Source: CALELM01 sp045617105 | GTDB lineage: Bacteria; Bacillota; Negativicutes; Selenomonadales; Selenomonadaceae | Assembly (NCBI GenBank): GCA_045617105.1 | Contig: JAZLHW010000064.1 | Coordinates: 1-10,956, forward strand | Reading direction: 5' to 3' | DNA: 10,956 nt | Shown: in pieces, positions 1 through 6,044 of the stretch | Layout of the letters: each line of letters opens with the position of its first letter | Numbering within the stretch: the first letter of the stretch is position 1 | Made by a program: the position numbers and the translations under genes | Notes under the pieces: generated by a model | The model's input: the letters and a program-made list of their open reading frames with translations, nothing else | Told to the model about the DNA's origin: nothing | The model's database searches: none

Positions 1-211
1 GAGAGACGCCGGGGATGTCGCCAATCCACTTCTTGATACTGGACCAACCGGATTTAGCAAGGCTCACCATTTGAGACAGGCTGGGAATGTTGCCGATCCA
101 CCCCGACACAGTGGTCCAGCCGGATTTAGCAAGGCCCACAGCAACGGCGGAGATGGTGCCCCATGCGGAGGACACCCACTTTCCGACAGTGTCCCAGCCG
201 GATTTAGCGAG
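1..211 (-). repeat. Tandem LAKSGW repeats in the tape measure gene
   Basis: Three successive units encode LAKSGWxxVxxW-type motifs: 134-211 (26 codons, LAKSGWDTVGKWV), 62-133 (24 codons, LAKSGWTTVSGWIGNIP) and 1-61 (partial, LAKSGWSSIKKWIGDIP). At DNA level the copies share the plus-strand core ccggatttagc at 48, 120 and 198. Conserved Trp and Gly residues at fixed spacing recall periodic packing within the tail tube lumen. The array continues beyond the window. Confidence 0.85.
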
Positions 212-2314
212 TTCTATGCCGACGCTGATTTTTTCGCCCGCAAACGATATTCCAGATGAAATCCCATTTTTCAGCGGGGTCAGGATGTGCTCTCCTGCCC
301 AGTTGCCGAGCGCCTTAAACGGTGTCGCAATGGCGTTCAAAATACCACTGCCTATGTTCAATGCTGCATCAAACAGGGGCATGTCTGACATGTTTGTCCC
401 ATCGCCGAATAGAGCTTCGCCTAACGGGTTCCAGATAGTATTCATTGCCCATTCGCGCAGGCTTGTGAATGGCGTCCACGAAAGACCTTTCCACCATGCT
501 TTTGCGATTTCAACAGCGCCATTAAAGAAGCTCACTGCTCCATTGGATCTTTTTTGTTCATCACCGCTCAATATGCCGCTAATGAGCTCAAATGCGCCCT
601 CTACCTCTTCTAAACCGCCGAGGCCAAAAGAGCCAAGTATATCGAATGTCGGAAGTGCCAGCGTGTCCCATCCATACTCAAAGAGAGGAGCAATTGCTTC
701 TGCGGCGTCGGCAATTGTCTGTAGGCCTGCACCAAACGTCTCAAGAGCCTGAGGCAAGCCCTTTTCGATGGTCCATTTCCCAAGCGGCTTTAGGATGTTT
801 TCGAATCCCCACGCAAGTCCGCCCTTGATTACTTCGGCGACGGCCCCCGCTCCTGTTTTCAGCTTCTCAAATCCATCTTTCAACGGTTGAAAGTTCAATC
901 CAGAGAGATAACTCCGAAGCCCTTCAAGTGCACCAGAAACGGCGCCGACATTTTCCGCCGCCTGTCCAAACAAGTTGTCGCCGAGTCCGGCAGTAATAGA
1001 GGACAGGTCAGCGGACACGGAGCCGGAGATATTCCCGCTTTTTCCGGTGTCTTTTTTCTTGTTTTTATCTGTGGCGTCGCTTGCGGCGTCAGCCGCTTTC
1101 CGCAGGACATTGAATTTGTCGAAGCCGAAGGACGTCAGGGTGTCGACGTCCTTTTTTGTCTTCTTTGCGGCGTCTCCAACCTTCTTAACGCCGTCAGAAG
1201 TCTTCTTCGCGGCATCTCCAACGCCGGACACGCCGTCCGCTGCCTGATCTGCACCGGAGGCGATTCCGCCCAGAGCGTCATCAACACCGTCGATCAGACC
1301 AGCTGTATCCAGTGAGATTCCGCCTTTGCGCTCACTTTTCTCCGTTCCAAAGATGTCGGAGAATATGTCGCTGACAGCGCTGGCAAAGGTATTGATTGCA
1401 CCGAGAGCCGCATTGAGTCCGGTGACGATAGGGTTCGCAATTGCGATGAATCCTTTGCCGATGATGGAAAGGAAGGTCAGGCTCCTGTTTTGTAGCGTTC
1501 GGATATTGTTCGCCCAGCTGGTCGACGTCTTAGCGAAATCGCCGGAGGCGTCAGACAGGGCCTGTGTGACAAAGCCGTATCGGAGTATCGCCTGCTCCGC
1601 CTGGGGCAAGTCCTTGACGGACGCCTGTATTCCCTGAGCTAGGGCGTACTGGTTGAGATTTGCCTGCGTCATCACGACGCCGAGGTCCTTCAATGCTTCC
1701 GTTTCGCCTGTAAAAACGCCTTTCAGCTTGCTGTATGCCTCGTCCTGAGACAGGTTATAAAACGATGCTACATCGCCGGAGAGCTTCGTCAGCTCAATAG
1801 ACATTCCGGCGGCTTCCTTGTGAGTGATGCCCAGAGAGGACGCCATAGCCATGTATCGTCCCGAGAACTGCTTTGCCTGTAGCTCTGACAGGCCGAACAT
1901 TTCCGCCTCGGTCTCAGCGAATGCGTTCGCCGCTCCCGACATGGTTCCAAACGCCGTGTCAACGACGTTCTGAACCTCGCTGAGGTCACTGGCTGCGTCT
2001 ATCGCCTTTGATACCAAAGCGCCGATGGAAATTCCACCAATCAGCTTTGCAAATCCAGAGCTGAAAATAGACGCCGCTCCATCAAACCGCTTTGCTGAGG
2101 AAAACAGGCCGGATGCGGAGGACGCTATGCCGTCGAATGCTCCAACGGACTTTCCCGCTGACAGCGCAGACTTTGACGCCATATCCTCAACAGATTTCTT
2201 TATCCGCTTGTTTGAGGATTCGACACCGTCTGCGCCCTTCTTGGAGGCGGATATCAGGCCGGAGAAATCACCGCCGACTCTGACGATCATGTTTTTTGTT
2301 ACGGCTCCCGCCAT
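1..2314 (-). CDS. Tail tape measure protein, 5' part (runs off the window edge)
   Basis: At least 771 codons are open with no in-frame stop to the window edge, so the gene is partial at its 3' end. The protein sets tail length and fills the tube lumen. It opens AGAVTKNMIVRVGGDFSGL, with a helical, Ser/Ala/Lys-rich N-terminus. Next is a conserved segment, about residues 113-235: VVDTAFGTMSGAANAFAE, FGLSELQAKQFSGRYMAMA and YSKLKGVFTGETEALKDLG, typical of TP901-type tape measures. A long hydrophobic stretch follows near 278-317 (LTFLSIIGKGFIAIA, then GLNAALGAINTFASAVSDIF). Lys-rich repeats (365-385) and an FGFDKFNVL motif precede Trp-rich repeats from about 702. ATG at 2314 has AGGAGG (2324-2329) 9 nt upstream. 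The identity is strong. Confidence 0.93.
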   Translation of the reverse strand, partial: MAGAVTKNMIVRVGGDFSGLISASKKGADGVESSNKRIKKSVEDMASKSALSAGKSVGAFDGIASSASGLFSSAKRFDGAASIFSSGFAKLIGGISIGALVSKAIDAASDLSEVQNVVDTAFGTMSGAANAFAETEAEMFGLSELQAKQFSGRYMAMASSLGITHKEAAGMSIELTKLSGDVASFYNLSQDEAYSKLKGVFTGETEALKDLGVVMTQANLNQYALAQGIQASVKDLPQAEQAILRYGFVTQALSDASGDFAKTSTSWANNIRTLQNRSLTFLSIIGKGFIAIANPIVTGLNAALGAINTFASAVSDIFSDIFGTEKSERKGGISLDTAGLIDGVDDALGGIASGADQAADGVSGVGDAAKKTSDGVKKVGDAAKKTKKDVDTLTSFGFDKFNVLRKAADAASDATDKNKKKDTGKSGNISGSVSADLSSITAGLGDNLFGQAAENVGAVSGALEGLRSYLSGLNFQPLKDGFEKLKTGAGAVAEVIKGGLAWGFENILKPLGKWTIEKGLPQALETFGAGLQTIADAAEAIAPLFEYGWDTLALPTFDILGSFGLGGLEEVEGAFELISGILSGDEQKRSNGAVSFFNGAVEIAKAWWKGLSWTPFTSLREWAMNTIWNPLGEALFGDGTNMSDMPLFDAALNIGSGILNAIATPFKALGNWAGEHILTPLKNGISSGISFAGEKISVGIELAKSGWDTVGKWVSSAWGTISAVAVGLAKSGWTTVSGWIGNIPSLSQMVSLAKSGWSSIKKWIGDIPGVS
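1160..1222 (-). repeat. Short internal repeat GDAAKKT in the tape measure gene
   Basis: Two near-identical 21-nt segments (1160-1180 and 1202-1222) encode VGDAAKK in the same frame, 14 codons apart, as part of a Lys-rich linker of the form GDAAKKTSDGVKK followed by GDAAKKTKKDV. This probably forms a helix or flexible linker before the FGFDKFNVL motif. Confidence 0.7.
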
Positions 2315-2330
2315 GACGCTTCACCTCCTC

Positions 2331-2347
2331 CAGCGGTGTGTTCGCTG
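2331..2347 (-). promoter_or_regulatory. Small stem-loop just upstream of the tape measure ribosome binding site
   Basis: In the 36-nt gap between the probable tail terminator and the tape measure gene, CAGCG and CGCTG form a perfect 5-bp stem with a 7-nt loop. It ends one base before the AGGAGG of the tape measure gene (2324-2329). It has no T-run, so it is not an intrinsic terminator. It could influence initiation, but chance is possible. Confidence 0.35.
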
Positions 2348-2350
2348 TTA

Positions 2351-2767
2351 TTATTCATCTGGCCACCACCTGATTGTGACGCTGATGGGGCGGACCATCA
2401 GCAGCGTGGCCTCGTTCAGTCCGTCGTTTTTGGTCCGGTTGATTTCCACAGACGAAATGTACTGCCCAGACGGCAGTTTCTTCTGCTCAAGTTTTTCCAA
2501 CGCTTCCTGTGCCGCCTCGCAGATAGAAATACACTGGTCGATAGTCTCCGCCTCAAATGCCAGCTCGAACCGTTCGTCGGTCCACAGTGTGGCACCGTCT
2601 AACACCTTTTCCTTCGTCGCTCCCATGGAAGTCACCAGAGCAAAGGGTGCATCAGACGCAGAGACCAAATCGGACAAAGGAATGATTCGGGGCTTTGGCC
2701 CCTGAGCTGTCATCTGCGGAGCCAGCTCAGGAACGGTCTCCAAAGCCTCTTTGATTACTCGGTACAT
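2351..2767 (-). CDS. Probable tail terminator/tail completion protein
   Basis: The 138-residue acidic protein lies between the gp10-like gene and the tape measure gene, where siphoviruses often keep the tail terminator, whose hexamer caps the tail tube and joins it to the head. It opens with MYRVIKEALETVPELAPQM, a helix like those starting this group, then FALVTSMGATKEKV (42-55). A central helix carries ETIDQCISICEAAQEALEKL (73-92), and the end reads ATLLMVRPISVTIRWWPDE (120-138), a strand-turn-strand finish. The fold pattern (helix, strands, helix, strands) fits, but I recognise no diagnostic motif. ATG at 2767 is preferred because GGAGG (2776-2780) lies 8 nt upstream; the GTG at 2776 overlaps that site. 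The gene is followed by 36 non-coding bases. Confidence 0.62.
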   Translation of the reverse strand: MYRVIKEALETVPELAPQMTAQGPKPRIIPLSDLVSASDAPFALVTSMGATKEKVLDGATLWTDERFELAFEAETIDQCISICEAAQEALEKLEQKKLPSGQYISSVEINRTKNDGLNEATLLMVRPISVTIRWWPDE

Positions 2768-2768
2768 T

Positions 2769-3308
2769 TCACTCACCTCCGTTCGACACTTTTTGTTTTT
2801 TCTCCCAAAGACGATTGAGCTTCGTCTGAACGTCGCTCAATACCATCTCCTCGTGATAATTAGCCAGCGCTTCGGCGGCGGACTCCATGAAGTGATGTCC
2901 CTCGTAGCGCTGGCCATTTTTCAGAGTGAAGCCGTGATTCATGGACGCGGGAACATACGCATATCCGTTCCGTTGCCCGCTGGACGGCTTCTGAAACTGT
3001 GCGCTGTAGTCAGATGATATCCAGACGTCCCACACCGCTTTTCCCTTCTTGCGGGTACGCTCCTTCCTGCGGGAAACCGTGATGGACTCACGGAGTGTTC
3101 CTGTGCGCTTAGGAGCTACGCCCTGCGCGGCTCGCCTGATTTTGGTTGCGCTCTTTTTGCTGGACGAGCTGACAACACTGGCGGGCAGATAGCCCAGATT
3201 CGCCACGCCTGCGGCGATTTCCTCAAAGCTGTATCCCTCTGTTTTGAAGGATATCTTCACAGTTCCGCCTCTGGGAGACGTGACAACGACGGTATGTTTC
3301 CACGCCAT
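2769..3308 (-). CDS. HK97 gp10-like neck/tail protein
   Basis: The 179-residue protein carries the hallmark RRAAQGVAPKRTGTLRESI (58-76), the 'a....aP..TG.Lr.Si' motif of the HK97 gp10 family that sits between head closure and tail terminator genes. It is followed by a very basic stretch SRRKERTRKKGK (79-90), then VWDVWISSDYSAQFQKPSS (92-110; the 'v......Ya.~vE~G' position) and NGYAYVPASMNHGFTL (114-129), and ends with a long helix SDVQTKLNRLWEKKQK (158-173). Its length is somewhat above the common 130-150, mainly because of about 50 residues before the motif. ATG at 3308 has GGAGG (3316-3320) 7 nt upstream; an in-frame ATG at 3524 lies inside the previous gene and is rejected. One base separates it from the next gene. 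Confidence 0.85.
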   Translation of the reverse strand: MAWKHTVVVTSPRGGTVKISFKTEGYSFEEIAAGVANLGYLPASVVSSSSKKSATKIRRAAQGVAPKRTGTLRESITVSRRKERTRKKGKAVWDVWISSDYSAQFQKPSSGQRNGYAYVPASMNHGFTLKNGQRYEGHHFMESAAEALANYHEEMVLSDVQTKLNRLWEKKQKVSNGGE

Positions 3309-3634
3309 CACCTGACCTCCCGCGTGACCAGCGTCATCCAGCGGCTGTCCTCCTGCCAGTCCAGTGGAGGGCCGGTCAGCTCGAATGTGCGCCCATTCCA
3401 CTGAATCCTCATCTCGTCTGTCAGGTCGTTCCGCCGGCGAACATAGAATCGATACTCGGTGTCGTGGACGATTGCTCCATCCTCTGAGGCTGTTTTGTTG
3501 CTGACGCATCTCATTTGCGCCCACAGCTTCAAAACCTCTTTATACTCCTGCGTCCGCTGACCGGAAGGTGTCACCGTCACAAATGGCGAGAGGAGGGTGA
3601 TTCGCTTGTTCAGGTCTCCTGCCTGTAAGCTCAT
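3308..3634 (-). CDS. Head-tail adaptor/head closure protein (SPP1 gp16-like)
   Basis: The 108-residue protein begins LQAGDLNKRITLLSP (3-17), a hallmark opening of head-tail joining proteins ('~~g~l~~RI.ll~p'). The core EVLKLWAQMRCVS (33-45), EYRFYVRRRNDLTDEMRIQW (60-79) and NGRTFELTGPPLD (80-92) corresponds to the conserved 'vwA.v..~' and 'f.iRyr.dI....ri...g..y.i..v' of this beta-barrel family. Such proteins form the stopper ring that closes the filled head and contacts the tail terminator. ATG at 3634 follows AGGAGG (3644-3649) by 9 nt and overlaps the GT stop. The stop overlaps the next ATG by one base. In related phages this gene normally comes straight after the gp6-like connector; here four frames separate them. 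Confidence 0.9.
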   Translation of the reverse strand: MSLQAGDLNKRITLLSPFVTVTPSGQRTQEYKEVLKLWAQMRCVSNKTASEDGAIVHDTEYRFYVRRRNDLTDEMRIQWNGRTFELTGPPLDWQEDSRWMTLVTREVR

Positions 3635-3963
3635 TCTGTCATCCCTCCTCCATATGTGTTCATTGACATCAGGTCACGCTTCAACTGCTGAATCATAATG
3701 GCGTCCTCCATCTCGTCCACCTCGTCGTCCGTCCAATACGGGAAGGCTTCCCATAATTTCGGGATATCGTGCTTTTTAGAGAACAGAGAACCAATCACCA
3801 TTGCGTGACCATAGGCGATTCTCGCAGATTCCTTCGATTGCTCCCTGAGCCGTTCACGCCATGCTTTGACGTAGGCCGCCAGCTCTCCCCACGTCCATTC
3901 GGACGATTCCTGCGGGGAGAGCCCGGCGACCTGTGCCAGAAACTCAAGCCGGTCAACGGTCAG
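3631..3963 (-). CDS. GT extension of the tail assembly chaperone, read by probable -1 frameshift
   Basis: This frame follows gene G in -1 register and has no ATG, GTG or TTG in frame until an ATG about 55 codons in, which would remove half the domain. It therefore looks like the T part of a G-T fusion (about 258 residues in all). Translated from the slip it begins LTVDRLEFLAQVAGLSPQE. It continues through SEWTWGELAAYVKAWRERLR, ARIAYGHAMVIGSLFSKKHD and IPKLWEAFPYWTD, and ends MNTYGGGMTE. The pattern 'tw.EL..y......R......ia...~a.i....f.kk..p.lwe.fp' is that of GT C-terminal domains, which recruit the tail tube to the chaperone-tape complex. The stop overlaps the next start (ATGA at 3631-3634). 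The frame is clearly protein-like; the mechanism of its expression is inferred. Confidence 0.8.
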   Translation of the reverse strand: MTVDRLEFLAQVAGLSPQESSEWTWGELAAYVKAWRERLREQSKESARIAYGHAMVIGSLFSKKHDIPKLWEAFPYWTDDEVDEMEDAIMIQQLKRDLMSMNTYGGGMTE

Positions 3964-4406
3964 GGGGTCTGAGGGTTCTCCTCATTGGTGGTTGCCTCAT
4001 CCGTCTCATCCTCATGGGACAAGAGGTTTTCCACAGCGTTGTCCCGCCGGTACTGCGCACCTTCGGCGATGGCGTTGCCGTGCTCCTCATCAATCAGGCC
4101 GGCGGAAACCAGAATGTCAACGACGATATTGGTGCGGTCGGGGGTGTTGGTCAGCATATCAGCCTCGACCAGCTCATCATAGAGGGCGTCACCGCCGACA
4201 GTGGGATTGCCGCTCTCAGGCCACTTCAGGCACACGTCCAGAACATCAGCGAAGACGGTGGGGTTGTCGCACGCAATGATGCAGAGCGCCAGTGCGCTGG
4301 GGCCGCCTTCCTTCTCGTACTTCTTCTGAAGCTTCCGCTGTGCAGCGATGGAAAGGCGCAGGCGGTACTCGGTATCATTGACAGAAATCAGAACATGCTT
4401 TTTCAT
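3960..4406 (-). CDS. Tail assembly chaperone G (gpG-like)
   Basis: This is a 148-residue small, acidic protein after the tail tube gene. Its N-terminal part (KKHVLISVNDTEYRLRLSI, residues 2-20) matches the shape of tail assembly chaperones: a short beta 'f.....y.lr.~~~a...le' opening followed by helices (QRKLQKKYEKEG, 23-34). The C-terminus from residue 127 on is acidic and low-complexity, ending NEENPQTP. These chaperones coat the tape measure protein while the tube polymerises and are absent from the virion. ATG at 4406 follows AAAGGAGTGATT by a normal distance. The frame ends at CCC-TGA (3960), where a second frame continues for 110 codons, as in lambda G/GT. The identity is supported by this frameshift layout and by the neighbouring tail tube gene; direct sequence recognition is weak. 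Confidence 0.8.
   Translation of the reverse strand: MKKHVLISVNDTEYRLRLSIAAQRKLQKKYEKEGGPSALALCIIACDNPTVFADVLDVCLKWPESGNPTVGGDALYDELVEADMLTNTPDRTNIVVDILVSAGLIDEEHGNAIAEGAQYRRDNAVENLLSHEDETDEATTNEENPQTP
3963..3983 (-). promoter_or_regulatory. Probable -1 ribosomal frameshift signal for G/GT
   Basis: On the coding strand there is a GAGGAG (3978-3983), then 10 nt, then a run of five C (3963-3967) followed by TGA. The -1 frame carries its own stop at 3982-3984, so slippage must occur between there and the G stop at 3960. The CCC proline codon in the P site can re-pair with CCC after a one-base backward slip while TGA is slow in the A site. The Shine-Dalgarno-like element 10 nt upstream matches the spacing known to stimulate -1 frameshifting in E. 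coli dnaX. A weak stem (3948-3952 with 3923-3927) lies downstream. The site is not a classic X-XXY-YYZ heptamer. Confidence 0.6.
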
Positions 4407-4410
4407 GATG

Positions 4411-4422
4411 AATCACTCCTTT
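4411..4422 (-). promoter_or_regulatory. Shared leader AAAGGAGTGATT before chaperone G
   Basis: This Shine-Dalgarno-bearing 12-mer lies just upstream of the chaperone ATG (4406) and matches exactly those of the tail tube and capsid genes. AGGAG sits 9 nt from the ATG. Confidence 0.7.
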
Positions 4423-4427
4423 AACAG

Positions 4428-4844
4428 TTAGGACGGGTTGGTGATGGTCCAGTCATCCTGGAGAGACAGAGCGGCCTTCGCCATAATGGCCTGACCGGGT
4501 TCGACATCGCCGTCGACACTGACGGAGATCAGCGTGTTGGATTTCCAGATGGTTCCGTCGCTGGGCGGGAAGTCAATCTCAATTTCAACAGGCTCACCCG
4601 CCTCTTCGATAGCCTTAAGAATTCTGTAATCGGAATCTGCGGAGCTGTTGTCGAACAGAATCAGGATCTCCGGTTTTCCAGTGTCAAGAAGCCCGTTTCC
4701 GCTCTTTTTCTGTCTGTCGACCAAACAGGTCAGGTCAACATCCTCGTAGGAGCCGCCGAGACCGGAAATTTTCTTGACATACTTCAAGGTTTTCTTGTCG
4801 ACCGTGACAACAGTTCCGGTGCCCGTAAGTCCGCGTTTAGCCAT
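4428..4844 (-). CDS. Major tail tube protein
   Basis: The 138-residue protein has the composition and motif pattern of siphovirus tail tube proteins, which stack as hexamers around the tape measure. It opens with MAKRGLTGTGTVVTV, followed by KKISGLGGSYEDVDLTCL (residues 24-41; compare the 'i..i...G...d.iD.T.L' strand pair). Next come NGLLDTGKPEILILFDN (50-66; the 'Gl.D.G.i...l.fd' pattern), VEIEIDFPPSDGTIWK (86-101) and PGQAIMAKAALSLQDDWTI (117-135, closing strands). ATG at 4844 is used because AAAGGAGTGATT (4847-4858) lies directly upstream; a TTG one codon earlier is less likely. The gene lies before the neck genes, an unusual location discussed under findings. The stop is followed by 21 nt and then the chaperone gene. 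Confidence 0.88.
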   Translation of the reverse strand: MAKRGLTGTGTVVTVDKKTLKYVKKISGLGGSYEDVDLTCLVDRQKKSGNGLLDTGKPEILILFDNSSADSDYRILKAIEEAGEPVEIEIDFPPSDGTIWKSNTLISVSVDGDVEPGQAIMAKAALSLQDDWTITNPS

Positions 4845-5116
4845 CAAATCACTCCTTTAATCATTCTTTGTTTCAGGCCCGTCACGAGCCTGTCCAGCGA
4901 TTCCGGTATTGTTCCGGTGCCGCTGGGATTATCGTGCCAGTGAAGCACAAGGGCCGCTACAGCCAGCCGATACGCTGGGAGGATAGAGGCATCGGGGATG
5001 ATGCCCATATCTCCCAGCAGGCTTTCAGCCGAGTCGGCCAGCTGAGTCAGATAGTCGTCCTCATCCTCCTCGGTGCGGCAGTGCCGACGGAGGAAGGTGA
5101 TATCCATATACTCCAT
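4844..5116 (-). CDS. Head-tail connector protein, gp6-like
   Basis: This 90-residue, mostly helical protein sits just after the capsid gene, the usual place of the HK97 gp6/SPP1 gp15-type adaptor that binds the portal ring and begins the neck. The N-terminus reads ITFLRRHCRTEEDEDDYL (6-23), the familiar opening of this group in which a short 'lk..lrid.deDD..i' helix precedes 'l...A..yi'. Next comes QLADSAESLLGDMGI (25-39), then YRLAVAALVLHWHDNPSG (49-66), where a helix ends in the 'a...l..HWYdnR'-like motif. It closes with IPESLDRLVTGLKQR (70-84). ATG at 5116 overlaps the capsid stop by one base. An ATG three codons later is possible. The 3' end doubles as the Shine-Dalgarno of the tail tube gene. 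Confidence 0.88.
   Translation of the reverse strand: MEYMDITFLRRHCRTEEDEDDYLTQLADSAESLLGDMGIIPDASILPAYRLAVAALVLHWHDNPSGTGTIPESLDRLVTGLKQRMIKGVI
4847..4858 (-). promoter_or_regulatory. Shared leader AAAGGAGTGATT before the tail tube gene
   Basis: The same 12-mer overlaps the last codons of the connector gene, where it encodes KGVI, and lies 2 nt from the tail tube ATG at 4844. It decides the tail tube start. Confidence 0.72.
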
Positions 5117-6030
5117 CAGGATGCGGTGCCGAACTTCAGGTGCATGATGGTCATCAGGTCGGGACGGACGATCTCTCCGCCGTACACATGGAGGCCCTTG
5201 ATGGCATCGGCGAAGTTTCTCTCCTGACGGTAGGGCTCAAGCTCCACAATCTGTTCGGCATAGGTACCGGCCTTAGGCGTTGCGGCGGCGATGTGGAAAA
5301 CGTCGCCGTCCTTTGCGACATTGGAGCTGACAGCCATACGAAAACCGGCAACATCACCGTCAACGATGCCATTGGTCAGGACCCTGCCAGCCAGATCGGT
5401 GCCGTATCCGCTGTAACGGGTGTCTTTTGCCAGCATGGTCAGGTAGGAGGGGGGCACGACGACCCAGCGGTCTTTTCTGGGGATCTTCAGGTCGTCCATC
5501 TTCGCACCCAGGTCGACCATTGCGGTCCATGCGTTCTGAGGGGTGATAACGATAGGGGAGGAGGTGGTGCCATGCTCCGCCGCTTTCACCTTCTCAGTGA
5601 TGGTGCCATCGGGGTCGTCGGGGTCGGGCTTAATGATGTCCACGCCGACGGAGGCGGCAGAGGCGCACTTGTTGGCCAGATAGATATCTACCTTGTCGGC
5701 GGTGCGGTAGGTGGCGTCATCCATGGCTGCGGCCATCAGGTTGTAATGAGACTGTGCCCGGTCAATGTCCTTGACACGGAGATTGAAATAACTTCCTTTT
5801 TCAATCTTCAGGGTACGGTCGGTGCCGGTGACATCCTCAGGACCGTCAATGTCAGCACCGGTGTAGTTCTTGACAGTCACAGCGCCAATCTGACCGATGT
5901 GGACGGTGTCACCAAAACTTTTGATTTCGCCTTCGTAGTCATGGTTGAAGAGGTTGGCGAAAACGTGTTCGGTCTGGAGCTGTGCCATCAGGTCAGCGGT
6001 CCAGACTTCAGGGATAAAGTTTCGAAACAT
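5116..6030 (-). CDS. Major capsid protein (HK97-fold, without N-terminal delta domain)
   Basis: The main shell protein, 304 residues. It begins almost at once with the folded domain: NFIPEVWTADLMAQL (4-18), then VFANLFNHDYEGEIKSFGD (23-41) and TVHIGQIGAVTVKNY (42-56), a signature seen in many siphovirus coat proteins that lack a long N-terminal extension. A central ITPQNAWTAMVDLGAKMDD stretch (162-180) and RWVVVPPSYLTMLAKD (188-203) fit the spine helix and adjacent strand of capsid folds. The C-terminus HVYGGEIVRPDLMTIMHLKF (281-300) is a typical closing strand. ATG at 6030 follows AAAGGAGTGATT with good spacing, four bases after the upstream stop. The stop overlaps the connector start (TGATG). 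The name as capsid is firm; the precise subfamily (P22 coat-like versus other HK97-fold groups) is not. Confidence 0.93.
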   Translation of the reverse strand: MFRNFIPEVWTADLMAQLQTEHVFANLFNHDYEGEIKSFGDTVHIGQIGAVTVKNYTGADIDGPEDVTGTDRTLKIEKGSYFNLRVKDIDRAQSHYNLMAAAMDDATYRTADKVDIYLANKCASAASVGVDIIKPDPDDPDGTITEKVKAAEHGTTSSPIVITPQNAWTAMVDLGAKMDDLKIPRKDRWVVVPPSYLTMLAKDTRYSGYGTDLAGRVLTNGIVDGDVAGFRMAVSSNVAKDGDVFHIAAATPKAGTYAEQIVELEPYRQERNFADAIKGLHVYGGEIVRPDLMTIMHLKFGTAS

Positions 6031-6032
6031 GA

Positions 6033-6044
6033 AATCACTCCTTT
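6033..6044 (-). promoter_or_regulatory. Shared leader AAAGGAGTGATT before the capsid gene
   Basis: The same 12-mer lies 2 nt upstream of the capsid ATG at 6030 and overlaps the stop of the scaffold-like gene. The scaffold-like gene itself has a near copy (6377-6389) with one inserted base. Confidence 0.72.

Noticed and set aside
87..752. 221-codon plus-strand frame
   Set aside because: Antisense to the tape measure gene, which is open without a stop from 2314 to the window edge and carries recognisable tape measure motifs.
3309..3524. N-terminal extension of the gp10-like frame up to 3524
   Set aside because: It lies inside the head closure gene in another frame; ATG at 3308 has a good GGAGG and the TGATG overlap.
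3953..3967. +1 frameshift at CCC-TGA, as known from Listeria phage PSA
   Set aside because: In +1 register a TGA (3953-3955) follows after two codons; only -1 opens the GT domain.
3981..3987. ATG just before the end of gene G as a separate start for GT
   Set aside because: This ATG is in +1 register and stops after about ten codons; it does not open GT.
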